From positions 21,000,925-21,064,924 of the forward strand of contig NC_132878.1 of assembly GCF_030463535.1 (NCBI RefSeq): a DNA stretch of 64,000 nucleotides. The letters run 5' to 3'. Positions within the stretch are counted from its first letter, which is position 1; each line of letters opens with the position of its first letter. The stretch comes from Salminus brasiliensis (taxonomy: Eukaryota; Chordata; Actinopteri; Characiformes; Bryconidae). This document shows, piece by piece, positions 47,122 to 58,415 of the stretch. The translations under genes and the position numbers were made by a program. The notes below the pieces were generated by a model, which was not told the origin of the DNA, did not search any database, and saw nothing but the letters and a program-made list of their open reading frames with translations.

Positions 47122-49768
47122 TTCATGGAACTTCCATTAAGCCTTTGAAGACCCTTTTAAGAGGGCTGCCAGAGGGGTCTGCTGTTTCTGTTAGCCTGGT
47201 CTTTACTGTAATACATAAACACACACAAAATACATTTTAATTATTTCTAGTCTGCTGTAAGAGACTACCATCCTAATGTAAATCTAATGACCTGCACAAA
47301 TTCTGCTAAAATGTGGAAGATATTTTCCTTCTCTGGAGAAAATGATTAATACTTATTTATTAGAATTTAATTTGTTACTTTTATATTACTTATTTATATA
47401 TTCATATATAATACATTTTTATTCCAAACTTAATTTACTGTCTAATTATATAGAGCTAATGAAATATTACACACATTATATAAAATGCCCTTATACAGAG
47501 ATCTATATTGTATCTATAATTAATGTCATTATAAATTGCACAGATAAAACATTAAATTAAAATTAAAGTAAAATTAAGATACACAGATTATATAATATCT
47601 AATTAAAAATGGCATAGATTCTATTAAATATCATGTCCAATTTGTTACTGCACAATTATATCCTATTTTATACTACACAGATTTGATCATATCTACACAG
47701 ATTATATCTACGTTGACACTGAACATTGATAAAATATGACACTACACATGTCGTGTCATATATATATATATCACAATTATATGCAATTATATGTGGCACA
47801 GACTATATAGAATTGTGCTAGATGATATATAATTATATACTGCATAATTATATACAATTATAAATATATATTTATATATTGCACAGATAATACAGATAAT
47901 ATTCTGAAAATGTAGATTATATTCTATACTACACAGATTGGTTTGATACAGAAAAATAATTAATAAAGTATTTTATTTAAAAAGCAGCTTATGCAAAATA
48001 GTTATTTCATATTTAAATCTGCAACTGAGCTATAAGCAGTACAAAAAGGATCGGATGGTTTTGATGGCCAGGCAGACTGGAAGGTTTACTGGCGATGCAG
48101 TTTTGCTAACAAACCCCAAAGTAAAGCATAAACCCACCACACATACTTTCCCACATTTCAGCAGCATGTTTAGACAAGTTCTCAGGGGTGAAAAGTGAAG
48201 CTGATGAGGATTCCATAACAAAACTTAAAGAAAAACTCAGTTGCAGTCATTTCAAACACTAGCCTGGATAAGAGTGACAAAGATGGATATTGAGTTATTG
48301 AATAATCCACACTCACCAGACTGTCCACGGTCCTCTTCTCATCCAAGCCTCAGTAAGCACAGGAGCAAATGACATAGAAATGAGCAGCCTGTCAGATTGG
48401 ACTGAAAGTGTATCCGAAGGAGGCGTGACAGATTAAATACGGACCTATTTAGAAAGGGAAGTGCGCAACATTCTCCCCGTATCTAGAAGCTGGACTGCAA
48501 AGCTGCACACAAAGCTGTAATACACAAAACAAACACTATTAGAACAATATAAGATACTTCATATTCACATAAAAATTTCATTAAGATGCCAATAACAGGA
48601 GCACCAAGGATCTGAGTGAGTCAGGTTGTGTCATGTCACAAAGACAAAAGATTGGTGTACGTATGTTCTCCTCTTCACACCTGTCACCTGTTGCTGAGAA
48701 CATGGAAACAGGAAGTTCCTGTTGGTCTGGGTGCAAGCTCACCTGGCTGCATTGTCACACACCTGCGAGATGCGTATAAATAGCTTGATGAAACGTCTTT
48801 CATCGGTACCCGCACAACAACACATCAGTCTTGAATTATGTGTTCGGTGCTTACAAAGGCCTAACCACAATGTTCACTAGTAGCACTGAAAACATCTAGA
48901 TCTTTCCCTAAAGCACACAGGTTCTCAGAAACCCACAGATATTCTACATTTTTGCTTTAACCCTGCAAATAGAGACCGAACAATAGTTTGAACCTCCATG
49001 AGGAGCGGATCGCCAAACAAGGCCCTCCAGAACATTTGGAGGTTAATGGCTCTTTAAAGTACAACATATTAAAAATGCCATGCAAAACCCTACTAACTTT
49101 CTACTGGTTCATTCATCATGTAAATAACACAGTACAAAGAACAACAGAGGAACAAAAGAAAAATGACAAAACCAAGGTTTTTGCATGAGCATGACGATAC
49201 ATGTGTGCATGAAACCTTTTTAAAGTTTTACGATCCAACAACCATTTAGGATCTCCCCCCTCCCCCCCAGAATATGTCAACATTAATAATACCCTCATTT
49301 CAAAAGAATGCAAGCAGATTGACCCCTCTCTTTTTAATTAACATGATTGATAACTTCTTCCAAATGCCAAAACCAGAATATGAAGGTCTCTTCTTTAGTT
49401 TAAAATAGCTGCTAGGCTAACACTGCTAACAAACAATGAACTTAGACGGTCACCAGTTGATTCTCTGTAAACACATGCCCAAAGACGTTCCTTGGTGTGC
49501 TCAAAATGCAATCCAGGTCTTCACTGGTTTTATGCAGACAAACTGATGTGAATAAGGGTTTATCTGTGCAGTGTAGCCAGATTGTTTATATAGCATACAT
49601 TTTTTAAGCATATAAAGTACTATTTTGGGATGTATTTAAGGAGATGATGTAAAAATTTAAGTCTAGTTTGTTAGGAACATTAGCCTAACCAAATATATAT
49701 CCAAATATATCCAATATATCAATTCTACATAGCTATAAATATGTACTACACAGAGATTACAATGTATC

Positions 49769-49806
<38 letters not shown>

Positions 49807-51778
49807 CACACCTAGTTGGTTTTACTCGGGTATTCAAGAAGCTATGAGATTGCATTATACTACTATAATATCTCTTTAAATATTTACTAATGCTCTCTCA
49901 GCAAAGTGGTTCCCTAAATACACATTCAGTGGAACCTGTTTTGTAAATGAGATGTGTGTGTGTGTGTGTGTATGAGAAAGGTTTTTGTCCCTCTAAAAAT
50001 GAGAAGAAAATGAAAATCCTAGAAGATTTCTGGATGTAAAGTTCTACAAAAGCCTGTGCATCCTTTGTTTTTATGATACATCATTATTATATTCACCATT
50101 CTTCCCTCCAAATCTTTTTGGCATCTTTATTTTTAACAGTAAGCACCCAACCCGTACTGCTTAATTATCGTCCGCTTGTTGTATTCTTTGCTTCAGTGCT
50201 GAAGTGTATGGAAAAAAAGCACACTCAGAAGCATGTGTATACATTACAGAAAGCAAGATTGCATCAGGATAGAAATACATATTTCAGTTTTATTCATTTA
50301 AAATAAAACTCCAGTTTAACGAGTACATCACAAAGTAGCATCTTACCTCGGGACAGTCTGGTTACTGTAAAATTCAAGGTGACCCATATGCTAGCCGGCT
50401 GAGCAACACTTCAGAAAGTGCTTAGTAAATATGAAGTACAAATAAATAAATAAATAAATAAATAAATAGATCAGTGCATGTAAAATCCAATTTCTATGGC
50501 TATCATGATTCATTGGATATAAAGGTTTCCATAAAGCTGCCATTTCTCCATGTTACATTTAACTAAGTCATTTTTATCCTAAACTATCCTAAGTCAACCC
50601 CCAGAACATATACAGAGCAAATGTTCCTAAGCATTGATAAACTGAATGATTCAGCAGAAGCTTCTTGTTCAGGACATCAATGTGGAATCATCTTCATTCG
50701 GTCCAGATCTAGTCCAAACCTATGCTCGAAAAGCATCATTTCTTCTCCAATGCATGGTTATGTATCCCCCTGCCTTAATAACAGAGTCAGTGCGGTCAGG
50801 TAAGAATGACAAAAGTCTCTTAAAGAAAAGTCCTGTCCATTTTAGTCCAATCATTCAGGGACTGGAGGCACATTTAAGCTAGAACCCACCTGTTCCTGTG
50901 AGTCTGAGAGCCAACCTAACCATGCCCAACTAGAACTGAACAGTTTGAAACCTGACCCATTACCAGAAGAAATTTACTAGATCAAAAAAAACATTTAGCT
51001 GGACAAAACATTTGAGTCTACATGCCCTCTATACTCTTAAAAACAGAGGTGATTTAAATGGTTCCTTGAGCCTTGAAACACTTTTGGATCTATGGCATCG
51101 CTTAAAGAACTATTTGAAGAGCCTCTATTTTTACAAGTGTATTTGAACATTTCACCCGCTGTTTCAGACTGAGGACTGGAATTGTGGCCCGGTGATCTCG
51201 ATGGTCAGTCAAAGTGTCACACATGGACATCCTGCAGTTGTCAGGTGTCAGTGTTGTGTTCTACATGGAAAAGTTTGGTAAATGACTGGTGTAATTATTT
51301 CCTGACAGGACTGATGCATAACCAAGTATTAGGGAAGTTACAACGCATGCCAATCATTTCTTTTATCCATGGAACTTACCAAAGCTTTGTGAAAAAAAAT
51401 ATATATAGATATATATGCATATGTTATATATGGTTCCCCCAAACGTCCATAATTGTTCTTAGAGTTTCTCGCAGAGTCACTGTTGGGTTACTGGATGTCT
51501 TTGCAGTCTTACTGACAAAACTGTCATTCAATCTGGCATGGACAGCACCCACATGGAAGTGTTTGGATCACAGCTGTTCTCCATTGGAAGTGGAATTGTA
51601 ACTTTCTCCCTTCATACTGCGGAAAGTATAGACGTCCAGAAGGGCCAACGGGGCTTCCGGCCATTCAGCCGTAATCTGTGATGGATCTATGACTCTGGAC
51701 AGACCTGAGAGGGGGGGTTCCGGAAGCCAGTTCGGCATGGCATGGGAAGGGAGCGTCTGGGTGGTCATATGCTGATAT
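47122..51778. other. Gene-free AT-rich region between ifngr1 and tomm40l
   Basis: 47340-48000 is very AT-rich with degenerate AT microsatellite. 48280-48420 has a donor-like site after a short open stretch and may be a 5' untranslated exon of ifngr1. (AT)n lies at 49771-49804 and an AAAT tandem at 50435-50468. A dispersed repeat is at 49070-49160. No coding exon is supported. Confidence 0.55.
49771..49804. repeat. (AT)n microsatellite
   Basis: Perfect AT dinucleotides. Confidence 0.95.
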
Positions 51779-54700
51779 TTAGCCCACATTCACCCCCAGT
51801 CCCACCTGCAGCTTGTCTCCTCTGTGGTTGACAAAGGCGCCCATGATTAACGTAGCAGGAAGTGGACACAGGCGCTTTTCAAGGACTCCTCCAATGATAC
51901 ACCGGCTGTCCAACATACCTAGGAGGAACAGGTCATATAGAAAGTTTCACTGGAACCATCTATGCTTGTAGCAGCTGTGGCTTAAAAACAATAAAGGGAG
52001 TCTCCTGAGTGGTGCAACTGTCTAAGTGTTAGCCCTATCACTGGAAGATTGCACGTGTCTCGGGAGCCCAAGAGAGCATAATTGACACTCACGCTTTCTG
52101 GGTGGGTAGGATTGCCCTCCTATCACACAGTGGCTTGTGCTTTATGTAGCCTACCATGTGGTACGTGGATAAGGATCACTATATTTACATATTTGAGCTG
52201 ACTTATCACATCTGTTGTGCCTCCATGATAAACCAGCCTCTTCACAAATTGTGCACAGAGCAATTTCTCAAATCATTTGATCGGTGTTCCAATCATGGCG
52301 ATTTATTTTGCAGCTTTGCTTGTTCTGCTTTAATGGCCTCAGGTGGAAAGCAGGTACAGTCTGTTGTGCTATGAGGTAACACAGATGCCTAGCAGGAATG
52401 CATTATATGATACACCAGACCGGCTAAAACGATTTAGGTTTTGTTCAGATTCGCTCATATTTTCAGCATATCAGACTGAAGCAGGACAGATTGTGTGCAG
52501 TCTGAATGGAAAAAGCCCCTGCTATCAATCAGATCCAAGCCATATTTGTATTTCTGGACATTCGAGATTGATCGGTTACATCAGATTTCATACGTTTTTG
52601 TTGTCATTCAGAGTCTAACAAAAGAAGCTGGTGGTGTACATATGCCAGCTTGAACATGAAGAGGTATAGCTTTTACAGACATTTAGGAACATATTTTACT
52701 GTTCTGTTAGAGCTATAACATAACTATACAGTCTGAAAGCACAAGAAACAAATGTGATTGACTGTGCAGCATGAAAAAATTCTAAAGGCCTTTATTGATA
52801 AAATGTGTTAGCTTAAATTTCTACGGCTTTGAAAATAAGTTGAAGCTTTTAAATACTTAATATTGAATATAACATATAAAAAACATAAACATTGTGCTAC
52901 AATTTCACATTGAGTTAAATTGGATTTTTATAAAAAAATAAAAAAAAAATCTATGAAAACGCATTTGTAAAGCATAGATAGGTCAATTCATTACAGATCT
53001 ATTTATGAAGAATATGCATGACACGCTTACCTCTGAAAATCATATTGGCTTCAGGCAATTCCATTTGGTATCCAAATGAAAATGTGGTCTCCTGTGTCCT
53101 GGTGCTAGCCTCAAACTCCACTCCCACCTGGATCTGGACAGAATTATTTGAAAGACTGTAGCCGTACTATATAGTTACAAGGACTGGCCACTCAAATGGT
53201 TAGACACAGCCATACCTGCTTGTTGGCTCTGTGATAATAGCTGGCATGGGCACCTCCTTTACCAGCATTCAGTGTGGCTACCCAGTTGGGCCCTGGAATA
53301 AAACAAGAGGAGATCTCTCAGTGGACGGTGAACCTAAGAAGGGATATGTTTTTGTAATATGGGCACAATGTCTTCTAAACAAGTAAATAAAAGATATTAA
53401 AGGGTTATTTCAGCCATAAATCTATATTAAAATATTTCAAAATCTGTTGTCAACAGGCCTAATCCCACTCTACAGTGGAGCCAGTAGTGTCTAGAGTAAA
53501 ATTTACCAGTTAAAGGACTAGATAACTCACCCTGAGGATGTATCTTGAGGATGGAAGGAACCTTCAAAAAAGCTATGTTGTTCAACGACCGACCTCAGGG
53601 GTACACTCACGCTACACTTGGTTGTATTCATTAGCCTATATATCAGTTACTAGGCTAGCAGTCAAGACTGGCTGAACATCACAAGGATTCCCTATTTCTC
53701 AAAATGATGGCTGAGGCTGAGGGATACTGTATACTACATAGCTTGTCTAATAACATTTTAAAAGGTAGTTCTAGGCTGGAATGCCCTTTTAAATACAGCT
53801 AACTTACTAACAGCCCTCTAACCTGTGTATTGGCCAGCCAGGGTAAGGATGCCCCCTTCCTCAGCGCGCCCTCGATGGTACACCAACTCTCCTCCAAGAA
53901 CCAGCTGTGGAGAGACACTCTGGAGGAAGTGTGCCACCATGATAACTGTCCCACAAGAGACAAGCGAGTAAACATATTTCAGAGAGCAATCCAATTTTAT
54001 TATCCTTATCATTGTTCCATCAGGTTATGTTTTGGGAAAAAAAGGAAATATTCAAGTAATCAAGTAAAAATATATTAGGTAAAAACTTTTTGCACTACAG
54101 TTGTGACATTTTGCATGGTTGCATGAATTAATAATGTTAAAATGTTGGCCTGAAGTTGTGTAATTGTGTCCTGCCAGGTCTGAGGTCATTTGGTGTGGAA
54201 TAACAGAGTTAAGAAGAGGGCTTTAAATTTGGAGCATAACTTAAGGGTAATTTAGTTCCCTGACTTTCTGTAGGCTGACACTGCTGTAGGCTGAATGTCA
54301 TATGGAAACAAATTCATGTTTCTGGCATCACAACCATGTTATACCTAAAATAGGCTAAATGTGCAGCCATATATGGACTACTATCTACTGCATAAAAAAA
54401 TATCAATATATCAAAGTATCTGCATCTGTTTGTCATATCGATTCTCAAACACACAGTATGGATTTTTTATTAACAGTTTACATGTAACGATTGGTGGCAG
54501 ACAGTGGTTCATTCTGTGTTGTGTTTAAACCCTGACTGTGAGATAGCAGCATTGTCTTCAGAGCCCACTGGTCTGACTGCATAAAAAGTACATTTTTCTT
54601 TTACTCAGATTTTATGCACATAATGGTGTTTTTTATACTATGACATATATAAGATATATTTATTAAAACATGATCAAAAAGGCAATATATCATATGAAAT

Positions 54701-57076
54701 CGTAACTCCTGTATCTTGATGAGTATTGCATCACCAGGTTCTTGCCAATACACAGCCTCATTACCGACTGTAGGGTACATTTTGAAACACGATCCTTTTC
54801 ATTTCAGTCATTCACATAATGAAAAGTGAGTGTGATGTATGGAAACAGTGTTTAAATAATGTTTACAAATATTGTGTTCACTCCCCAGTTTGCTACAGTT
54901 CACATCCAGAAATTAAGCTTCAAAAACAGCCTGGTTTGAAAGAATTGTTTTGGGATTTCATGGAAAGAAACATGTTTACATATAGCTGCCTATATAGCCT
55001 ATATCGTTTTAGCCCGGTCCATTCACACAGTTTATAAGGAGTGTTTTAGTCTGCCTGCTTGTTTTGAACGAGCCACAATACAGGACAGCCAATCAGAACA
55101 AAGCTCATTTTAATACATCAATGCTAAAGACACAGTAACACTGTGGCTAAAGGGCTAAAGATGGGCTGAGTGATTATGATGAAGTGATGATGATCATGAT
55201 ATGGGCACATCTATGGGGTTTACTTTATTCTTACCCGATTCTCTGAAGATGTCTGGGTTGGCCATAGTGACGGCTGCCGTAAAGTCACTGCCCCTGTACT
55301 CTGTCTCAAACTGCCAAGTGACGAACTGGGACTGTTGAGTCTGGAAAAGAATGTGCAGACAACAGCTACAGCAACTGCAGCATTTAGTTACACTTTTCCT
55401 GAAACACAGTACATACTTTTCACTGGGGCTAACCTGAAATACTGCTTTGGCTCTTATTCGCTCACTCAGGTGGAATAGAGAGTGTGCATTCAGGCTGCCA
55501 GAAGAGTCCATTTCCCCAATAAGCATGGGGGAGTTCTGTAATGAGAGAGGGCATTTAAAAGAGAATGAATTGTACTCTATTTTACCCACACACATATCAA
55601 ATGTAGTTGATATGTGGCAAAAGACCTGTTTGGTGTCTGGAGTTTGCTTCTTTAGTTTTGTACTGCAGCTATGAGAGGCTACTTCTCACTACTACTACAG
55701 GCTACTTCTATCCTGTAGCCTGAAACTAAAGAAACAACCTTTTGGACACCACAGAACAGGGGGGGTATGGAAGGAGATAGGAGAGACTTACTGTTTCTTT
55801 ACTGTCAGTGTCTGACTGCAAGTACTCAACATGGAAGCGGTAATTTGATGGGGCGACAGCACTGAGGTGAAATGTGTGGCTGACCTGTATGGACAAAAGA
55901 AACCCATAAACCAAAAATATCTGAAACCTGTAAGACATTGCTCTGAATTCTATTTTGTAATGGTCCTCTAAAAGTTTCACTAGAATCAAAATTAATTTGT
56001 GGTTGTGAGAAAAAAGAAACTTCAGAATCACACCTTAAAAAAACTGCTGAGGGTCTTGTTTACGATCATCTTTACTCCTTCAACCTGCTGTGGAAACACA
56101 TCTAAACAGACACAAGCAGTTTACGGTCATAAGGTCACATCCTGTGTAAAATACAGTCAAGAAAATACATTCATTTCTTTTAGATCAGTGATTATTTGCA
56201 ATGGCAGTTCAGGTCTCTCTGGAGCAGATACACATTAACCTATTGGTACCATGCCTAACGCAATGAGCTGTGGGACTGTGTTCTCTGTAATGATGATGAT
56301 GATGCTCCATCCAATACTTTTGGGATGAGGCGGGGAGTTCAGTACGATGAGGTACGATGGTGATCATCTAATATCCTGACCTAATAGTCTAATGCTCCTA
56401 AATCTAGTAGAAAGCCTTACCTGGACAGTAGAGACAGTTACACCAACACAAGCAGGATAAACTATTTTTATACCCTTGATTTCAGAAGAAACTATAAATG
56501 AGCAGATTTTTCATTCTGAAGTCTAAAATTCTCTTCTGATGATGCTTCTTTAAGATAGCAGGAATTGGGGGCAGGCTCATGTTTTGGCAAATGTAACTAG
56601 CAAATCTGGCAAATGTAGATGGATGCCATAATGCTGCACTACAGAAGCTGAACTCTGAATTTTAGTTTTACCTATTTTGTACCATTCTGTACCAACACTA
56701 TTTGTAAGGCAAGTGTGTGAAGATTTAAGGCATGCACTTTCCACAATGCCAATTAGTGTCAATTAGCATCCATTACTTGTTAGCAGTTTAAGTACAAAAC
56801 TTATTAAGAAAAATTTAAAACAATGGGGGTAAGAGTGGCATTTGTGTAAATTGTGATTTTTCATCAAATTTTCCCTATAAGGCTCATCAGATTACATTAG
56901 TCCAAAAGTTACCTCTGCACATTTTTTTTACCTTTGCAGTTACGGTGAAGGCCGTCAAAACTGCCTGGATTTGGGAGCCGTCCATCTCTTCTGTCCCAGC
57001 GTGAGAGGGGTCTGTCCTGGGGGAAGGGGGAGTTCTGACGCCCTGGGCGAGATGACAAGGCCAGCACACTGCCCAT
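51779..57076 (-). CDS. tomm40l: TOMM40L, mitochondrial outer-membrane import channel
   Basis: Nine minus-strand exons: 57076-56932, 56101-56034, 55884-55792, 55535-55434, 55340-55235, 53945-53823, 53292-53216, 53133-53031 and 51918-51779. The phases agree and give 318 residues (human TOMM40L 308). The N-terminal 40 residues are basic and proline-rich. [15 protein letters not shown] and [16 protein letters not shown] then start the Tom40 region. Strands of the beta-barrel include [48 protein letters not shown] and [27 protein letters not shown] and the MGSVL start favour TOMM40L over TOMM40. Tom40 proteins form the pore that lets precursor proteins into mitochondria. The last exon is unusually divergent ([20 protein letters not shown] where the family has DSNW-VGA). 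Intron 1 holds a degraded MITE. Confidence 0.95.
52003..52150 (+). repeat. SINE-like repeat next to tomm40l intron 8 acceptor
   Basis: Head 'gagtggtgcaactgtctaag', B-box-like 'gattgcacgtgtctcg', then 'aagagagcataattgacact'. Confidence 0.6.
56235..56510 (+). mobile_element. MITE copy in tomm40l intron 1
   Basis: Contains 'attggtaccatgcctaacgc', 'gatgctccatccaatacttt' and 'cctggacagtagagacagtt'. Right end lost. Confidence 0.65.
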
Positions 57077-57981
57077 GGGAACCAGAAGCCAAAAAGGGAG
57101 AGACGTTTCCAACCTATGTAGCCAACTTATCTGTAAAATAAGGGTCATAAAGGTAGGTCAAGACAGTCCATAACATATGCATGCACTGGAAAGTGCTGGT
57201 CTTCATACTTCAGTCATACAATTAATGTGGATTTCAGTATTACGGGGAATTAGATCATATTAATATTGAACATACAAGTTGTAGGCCCCAAATGCCAAAG
57301 TCCTTCTTTTACTCACTTTTACACTGGAATCAGTCTATTTCCGTCGCCTTAAATGTAGTCATTCAGCCAAGACATGTTTGCTTGCAGAAGTTTGCTACTT
57401 TTTGTCCTGGAGCTACAAGGTCGATGTTACTAACAGGTAATGAAAGTCTATGTCACCCAACTTGGACTTTAGCCTTGTGGTTCTACTGATTCCACAAAAT
57501 TAACAATTTATTCTCTCAATTTAATAAATCATTGCCTCAATTTCTTAATTCATTCCTAATGCTAGAAACAACATATGAAATTGAGGATATGTATTACAAT
57601 AAGGGAATGATATGCTATTATATTATGTTATCTTACACTTGATCATATTTAATTATATCATATTATGTCTCTAAATATTATGTTTCTACCTTAATACTTT
57701 AGAGGGTGCATACATTTGCGGTAAGGGTAAAAAAATGAATGTTTTTTTTTTTTTAATGAACTATTAATTTAAAATGCACACTATACTGATGCCACACCTG
57801 AATCCATCTAAAAGAGATTAACACAACTAATCCTGTGAAATTTTAAGGATTAACCTGAGGAAAACAGCGATGCCTAAGCATATGACTAAGCCACTCTAAT
57901 GAATACACTGTAAACACACTGACTCCACCGTTCACTGGCAGCCGCTCGAAGGTCGCTGCTCCTACATTCTGCACTGGATTA

Positions 57982-58251
57982 ATGGAGAACTGGAAGACTA
58001 CTCACTCCGTGTCAACCCGGGCTGGGTCTCCAAAGTCTGAAACATCAACGGGGGAGCGTTTATTTAACATACAGCGCCGACGTAGTCCAGAAAACCCCAT
58101 TAAAGCCCCAAATGAACCAGTTTTTGAAAGGATGCTCAGAGATGACATGCAACGGTGCAGCCAGCTGTTCGGTCCGGTCAACGCAGAACGTACAGAGGTG
58201 GGGAAACAAGCGCTGCACATGGTTCCGGCCGAGCACGAGAAAGACGCTTAA
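57982..58251 (+). CDS. Unrecognised 89-residue ORF between tomm40l and ufc1
   Basis: One uninterrupted frame, ATG in a fair Kozak context (attaATGG), ending TAA. The product is hydrophilic and basic, with NIQRRRSPENPIKAPNEPVF and ERMLRDDMQRCSQLFGPVN. It has no signal peptide or membrane segment. Codon use looks mixed and protein-like, and the ORF spans more than 60% of the 1.3-kb gap between two divergent promoters. I do not recognise a family. It could be a small unannotated gene, the first exon of a longer one (a GT follows AERTE at about 58199), or chance in a GC-richer promoter region. Confidence 0.4.
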   Translation: MENWKTTHSVSTRAGSPKSETSTGERLFNIQRRRSPENPIKAPNEPVFERMLRDDMQRCSQLFGPVNAERTEVGKQALHMVPAEHEKDA

Positions 58252-58370
58252 ACAAAACTGCCTGGTTTTCTCTGCTAACTTTCATCATAACATAACTTAA
58301 TATGTCGTTAAACACCGTGTTTAATTTTTTCGTTCAAGATTTGGAGCTTTAGACCGCGGCTACTTTGGCT

Positions 58371-58377
58371 TCACGTG
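58371..58377 (+). promoter_or_regulatory. TCACGTG E-box upstream of ufc1
   Basis: USF/TFE-type E-box 40 bases before the ufc1 ATG. Confidence 0.45.
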
Positions 58378-58382
58378 CTGTC

Positions 58383-58390
58383 TGACGTCA
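58383..58390 (+). promoter_or_regulatory. CRE palindrome upstream of ufc1
   Basis: TGACGTCA, a perfect CREB/ATF site, 26-33 bases before the ufc1 ATG. The region lacks a TATA box, fitting a housekeeping promoter. Confidence 0.55.
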
Positions 58391-58415
58391 GCCGGTACGT
58401 AGCCAAGCTAGCAAC

